NCBI GenBank assembly: GCA_018896395.1
Contig: JAHIMN010000168.1
Location: 1-5,164 of the forward strand
Source of the DNA: Verrucomicrobiota bacterium
GTDB taxonomy: Bacteria > Verrucomicrobiota > Kiritimatiellia > JAAZAB01
Reading direction: 5' to 3'
Length of the DNA: 5,164 bases
This document shows positions 2,818 to 5,164 of the stretch, in pieces; position 1 is the first letter of the stretch; each line of letters opens with the position of its first letter. A program made the translations under genes and the position numbers. The notes beneath the pieces are model-generated. The model worked only from the letters and a program-made list of their open reading frames with translations. It did no database searches and was not told the DNA's origin.

Positions 2818-5164
2818 TTATCTGATTTCCACGGATATCTCGTCCCGGAGCCGGTCCTTGATGGCCTCGTGAAGCCGATTGACTTCATCGTCCGTCAGGG
2901 TCCGTTCCCCGGACCGATAAGTCAAGGAGTAGGCCATGCTCTTACAGCCTACACCTATCTCATCACTGCTAAAGATATCAAAGAGTTCAACGGTTGTCAA
3001 CTCTTTTGGCGCAATCTTCCAGATGGCGTTTACGATGTCAACGTGCCGGAGGCGGTTATTGATACGCAGGGCAATATCGCGCGTGACGGAGGGATACACC
3101 GGCAGGCACTCCGCGGCGGGGACGGTGGTTACGCGCTCCAGGAGCGGCGCCAGTCGCATTTCCAAAACCGCCACGGGTTCAACTAAGCGCCACTCTCTGC
3201 GGAGCGCTTCGCGGACGAGACCAAAGACCCCGCAGGGTATTCCATCCAGCGTGATCACCGTGGAGCGGTTCTTTTCAAAACAACCCAGGTCATAAAGCGC
3301 GGGGGGCGTTGTCGTCGCCGGCAGTTCCTGGAAAGCAAGTCCGGCCCCCTGGCCGAGTCCGGCCCTCTGGCCGAGTTCGGCCCTCTGGCCCTCGCCCGCG
3401 GGACGTTCATCCACGCGAATGAACAGCTTGCGGCACAGGGCTTCCAGAATGCCTTTGAGCCACAGGAAACTGTCGGTTTCCGCGAGGGCGGAGCGCTTAG
3501 CATAGCCGGTGCGGCCTACCGGCCCCATCAGGCCGATGGCTACGTGTTCTTCTTCGGTGTCCGCCTGCTGATCATTCCGAAAAAAAACACGGCCGATTTC
3601 AAAAAAAGCGGCTTCGGCAATTTGGCGCGAACGATTGCGGCCGAGGGTCTCGATCATCTGCGGCAAAAGCGCATCGCGCAAAATGGCCTGGTCAACGCTG
3701 ATGGGGCGCGGCAACACGATGCGCTGGGCGGTACGCGCGGTATCGCACAGGTCCAGCAGTTTTTCGGATACCAGGCTGTAATTTATGATTTCGGTAAGAC
3801 CCAGCCCTACGAGCGTGTCCCGGCACGTGATCGTGGCGCGGATGAACGCGTCGTTGACGCCCGGCTTGCCTGGGCGAAGCGCTCTCGCCTGAGCGGAGCG
3901 CTCCGGCGGAGCCTGGTCGGCAGAGCCTGGCACGAACCGGCTATGCGGCAAGGCCGGCGGAATCTTATCCAGGCCGTACAGGCGTGCCACTTCCTCGATC
4001 AGGTCCACTTCGGCTTCCAGATCCGGGCGAAAGGTCGGGACCTTTACCGTACAGCTTTTTTTATTGCGGTCCACGACGGTGAGTGTCAACGCCTCAAACA
4101 GACTGGCGATCTCGTTGTTCTGGATGTCCACGCCCAGCAGGTCGCGGACGCGGTCAAAACGGCAGACGATGCTCCGATCTTTGGGTTCAACGGGGAAACA
4201 GTCCACCACACCCCGGGCAACCGTGGCCCCGGCATGTGCGACCATGAGCGCCGTAGCCCGTCGACTGGCCCAATCCACCCCGCAAATATCCACGCCGCGT
4301 TCAAACCGGTAGGAGGATTCAGAGGAAAGACCCAGGGTCTTGGACGTATTGCGGATCAGCGCGGGCTTGAAGCAGGCGCTTTCCAGGACGACGTCGCGCG
4401 TGGTGGCGAGAATGCCGCTTTGGGCTCCACCCATGACGCCGGCGATGGCCACGGGCGACTTTGCATCGGCAATGACCAGCATGTCCGCTGTCAGCTTGCG
4501 TTCCACCGCGTCCAATGTTGTCATTTTTTCGCCCAGTGTCGCCCGGCGCACCACGATGCGGCCCTCTGGCCGAGTCCGGCCCTCCGGCCGAGTCCGGCCC
4601 TCCGCCAGCAGGGCGAGATCGAATGCATGCAGGGGCTGGCCGCACTCGAGCATGACGTAATTGGTAATGTCCACGATGTTGTTGATCGGCCGAATCCCAC
4701 AGCGCGCCAGGCGCAGACGCATGGCCAGGGGACTCGGAGCAATCTTGACGTCTCTCAAGAGCCGGGCCGTGTAGCGGGGACAACCCTCCGCGTCCTCGAC
4801 GGCCACGGTCAGTCCGTCCACCGCTGGTGCGCCGGTTTCCGGAAACTGGATGGAGGGCAGGTTTAGCCGACAGCCGTAGAGGGCCGCCACTTCACGGGCA
4901 ATGCCCAGGATGCTCAGGCAGTCGGGCCGGTTGGGCGTGACTTCGATCGTCAGTACGATATCGGGTCCGCCCACGACCTCGATCAAGGGCGTGCCGGTGG
5001 GGGTGTCGCTTGGCAACTGCATGAGCCCGGCATGGTCTTCCGAGAGCCCGAGTTCGTCCTCGGCGCAGAGCATGCCGAAGGAGGCTTCCCCGCGGATTTT
5101 GGCGCTCTTGATTTTCATGCCATTGGGCAACACGGCGCCGATGGCGGCGAACGGGACCTTGTCG
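2818..5164 (-). CDS. pheT: Phenylalanine--tRNA ligase beta subunit, N-terminus outside the window
   Basis: This is the beta subunit of the (alpha-beta)2 phenylalanyl-tRNA synthetase, which binds tRNA-Phe and edits mischarged Tyr-tRNA-Phe; the catalytic alpha subunit (pheS) would lie upstream, outside the window. The visible 781 codons start inside the EMAP-like tRNA-binding domain (LPNGMKIKSAKIRG, SFGMLCAEDELGL), followed by VTPNRPDCLSILGIARE. The B3/B4 editing domain spans about 4780-4290 (NIVDITNYVMLECGQPLHAFD, AGVMGG, SSYRFERGVD). B5 spans about 4195-3950 (FRPDLEAEVDLIEEVARLYG), then a B6/B7-like region (GLTEIINYSLVS). The C-terminal FDX-ACB anticodon-binding domain is at about 3105-2821 (YPSVTRDIALRI, SLTYRSGERTLTDDEVN). 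With roughly 100 residues missing, the full protein would be clearly longer than the usual ~800. The excess lies in three inserts: EGRTRP repeats in B3/B4, GQRAGL-type repeats before FDX-ACB, and a long B5-B6 linker. The frame is open throughout, so it is probably functional. Confidence 0.97.
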   Translation of the reverse strand, partial: DKVPFAAIGAVLPNGMKIKSAKIRGEASFGMLCAEDELGLSEDHAGLMQLPSDTPTGTPLIEVVGGPDIVLTIEVTPNRPDCLSILGIAREVAALYGCRLNLPSIQFPETGAPAVDGLTVAVEDAEGCPRYTARLLRDVKIAPSPLAMRLRLARCGIRPINNIVDITNYVMLECGQPLHAFDLALLAEGRTRPEGRTRPEGRIVVRRATLGEKMTTLDAVERKLTADMLVIADAKSPVAIAGVMGGAQSGILATTRDVVLESACFKPALIRNTSKTLGLSSESSYRFERGVDICGVDWASRRATALMVAHAGATVARGVVDCFPVEPKDRSIVCRFDRVRDLLGVDIQNNEIASLFEALTLTVVDRNKKSCTVKVPTFRPDLEAEVDLIEEVARLYGLDKIPPALPHSRFVPGSADQAPPERSAQARALRPGKPGVNDAFIRATITCRDTLVGLGLTEIINYSLVSEKLLDLCDTARTAQRIVLPRPISVDQAILRDALLPQMIETLGRNRSRQIAEAAFFEIGRVFFRNDQQADTEEEHVAIGLMGPVGRTGYAKRSALAETDSFLWLKGILEALCRKLFIRVDERPAGEGQRAELGQRAGLGQGAGLAFQELPATTTPPALYDLGCFEKNRSTVITLDGIPCGVFGLVREALRREWRLVEPVAVLEMRLAPLLERVTTVPAAECLPVYPSVTRDIALRINNRLRHVDIVNAIWKIAPKELTTVELFDIFSSDEIGVGCKSMAYSLTYRSGERTLTDDEVNRLHEAIKDRLRDEISVEIR
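3338..3390 (-). repeat. 18-base tandem repeat array B inside pheT
   Basis: On the plus strand the units GCCCCCTGGCCGAGTCCG (3344-3361) and GCCCTCTGGCCGAGTTCG (3362-3379) are followed by a partial unit GCCCTCTGGCC (3380-3390) and preceded by AGTCCG, the end of another unit. Read on the minus strand the array encodes GQRAELGQRAGLGQGAGL, a low-complexity linker upstream of the FDX-ACB domain. The unit length is a multiple of three, so the frame is kept. Confidence 0.9.
3878..3905 (-). repeat. Palindromic segment in the pheT B5-B6 linker
   Basis: CGGAGCGCTCCG (3894-3905) is a perfect 12-base palindrome next to CGCTCTCGCCTGAGCG, itself a CGCTC/GAGCG hairpin. The stretch encodes part of PPERSAQARALRPGKPGVND, within a linker longer than usual between B5 and B6. 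The 10-mer GCGGAGCGCT recurs at 3199-3208, 3488-3497 and 3893-3902, all within pheT. Confidence 0.5.
4561..4606 (-). repeat. 18-base tandem repeat array A inside pheT
   Basis: Units GCCCTCTGGCCGAGTCCG (4561-4578) and GCCCTCCGGCCGAGTCCG (4579-4596) are followed by a partial unit GCCCTCCGCC (4597-4606). The minus-strand translation is EGRTRPEGRTRPEGR, placed between LHAFDLALLA and IVVRRATLGEK in the B3/B4 domain, where other PheT proteins have only a short turn. It is the same unit as the array at 3338-3390 but read in a different frame. Confidence 0.92.

Noticed and set aside
2539..3186. Plus-strand open frame of 215 residues
   Set aside because: Its second half is antisense to the conserved pheT C-terminus and its first half crosses non-coding hairpins; there is no recognisable domain.
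3338..4606. pheT as a pseudogene because of internal repeats
   Set aside because: The frame is open across all inserts and every expected domain motif is intact.
3544..4866. Long plus-strand open frame of 440 residues
   Set aside because: It is entirely antisense to well-conserved pheT domains; long antisense frames are expected in GC-rich genes.

Overview
The window carries three protein genes and one small RNA gene, all on the minus strand. In the direction of transcription (high to low coordinates) they are pheT (phenylalanyl-tRNA synthetase beta subunit, N-terminus beyond the right edge), a ~350-base gap without a gene, a 6S RNA candidate, rarA (replication-associated AAA+ ATPase) and ygfA (5-formyltetrahydrofolate cyclo-ligase). 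The sequence is GC-rich in the genes and has AT-rich repeat tracts between them. No mobile-element genes, tRNA, rRNA or CRISPR were seen.

The order 6S RNA - rarA - ygfA fits established biology: 6S RNA genes lie next to ygfA in many Proteobacteria, and near rarA homologues in some other bacteria. The closely packed 6S-rarA-ygfA block may be one transcription unit. PheT serves translation, RarA acts at stalled replication forks, YgfA recycles a folate storage form, and 6S RNA down-regulates housekeeping-sigma transcription in stationary phase. These are core housekeeping genes, so the taxonomic signal comes from the repeats. Heptanucleotide-periodic intergenic tracts that read as peptides such as 'NVQRPTS', and GC-rich 'GGCATGGATGCC'-type hairpins, resemble repeats I associate with the PVC group (Verrucomicrobiota, Kiritimatiellota, Lentisphaerota) and environmental relatives. 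That assignment is an inference from memory, not a proven placement.

The unusual part is the repeat invasion of ordinary genes. Tracts with a strict 7-base period overlap the 3' ends of both rarA and ygfA, supply their stop codons' surroundings and add low-complexity C-terminal tails. An 18-base repeat sits at two separate places in pheT and is read in two different frames. A 24-base duplication containing a CCTGAGCCTGTCGAGG-type core sits in a variable loop of rarA. All insertions keep the reading frame open, and the conserved motifs of all three proteins are intact. No clearly new multi-gene system is present. The repeat-to-protein behaviour and the 6S RNA context are the features most worth following.

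Layout: 1-105 repeat and AT-rich tail; 106-741 ygfA; 742-807 heptamer repeat spacer; 808-2253 rarA; 2254-2304 leader; about 2305-2462 6S RNA; 2463-2817 non-coding with hairpins; 2818-5164 pheT (partial).
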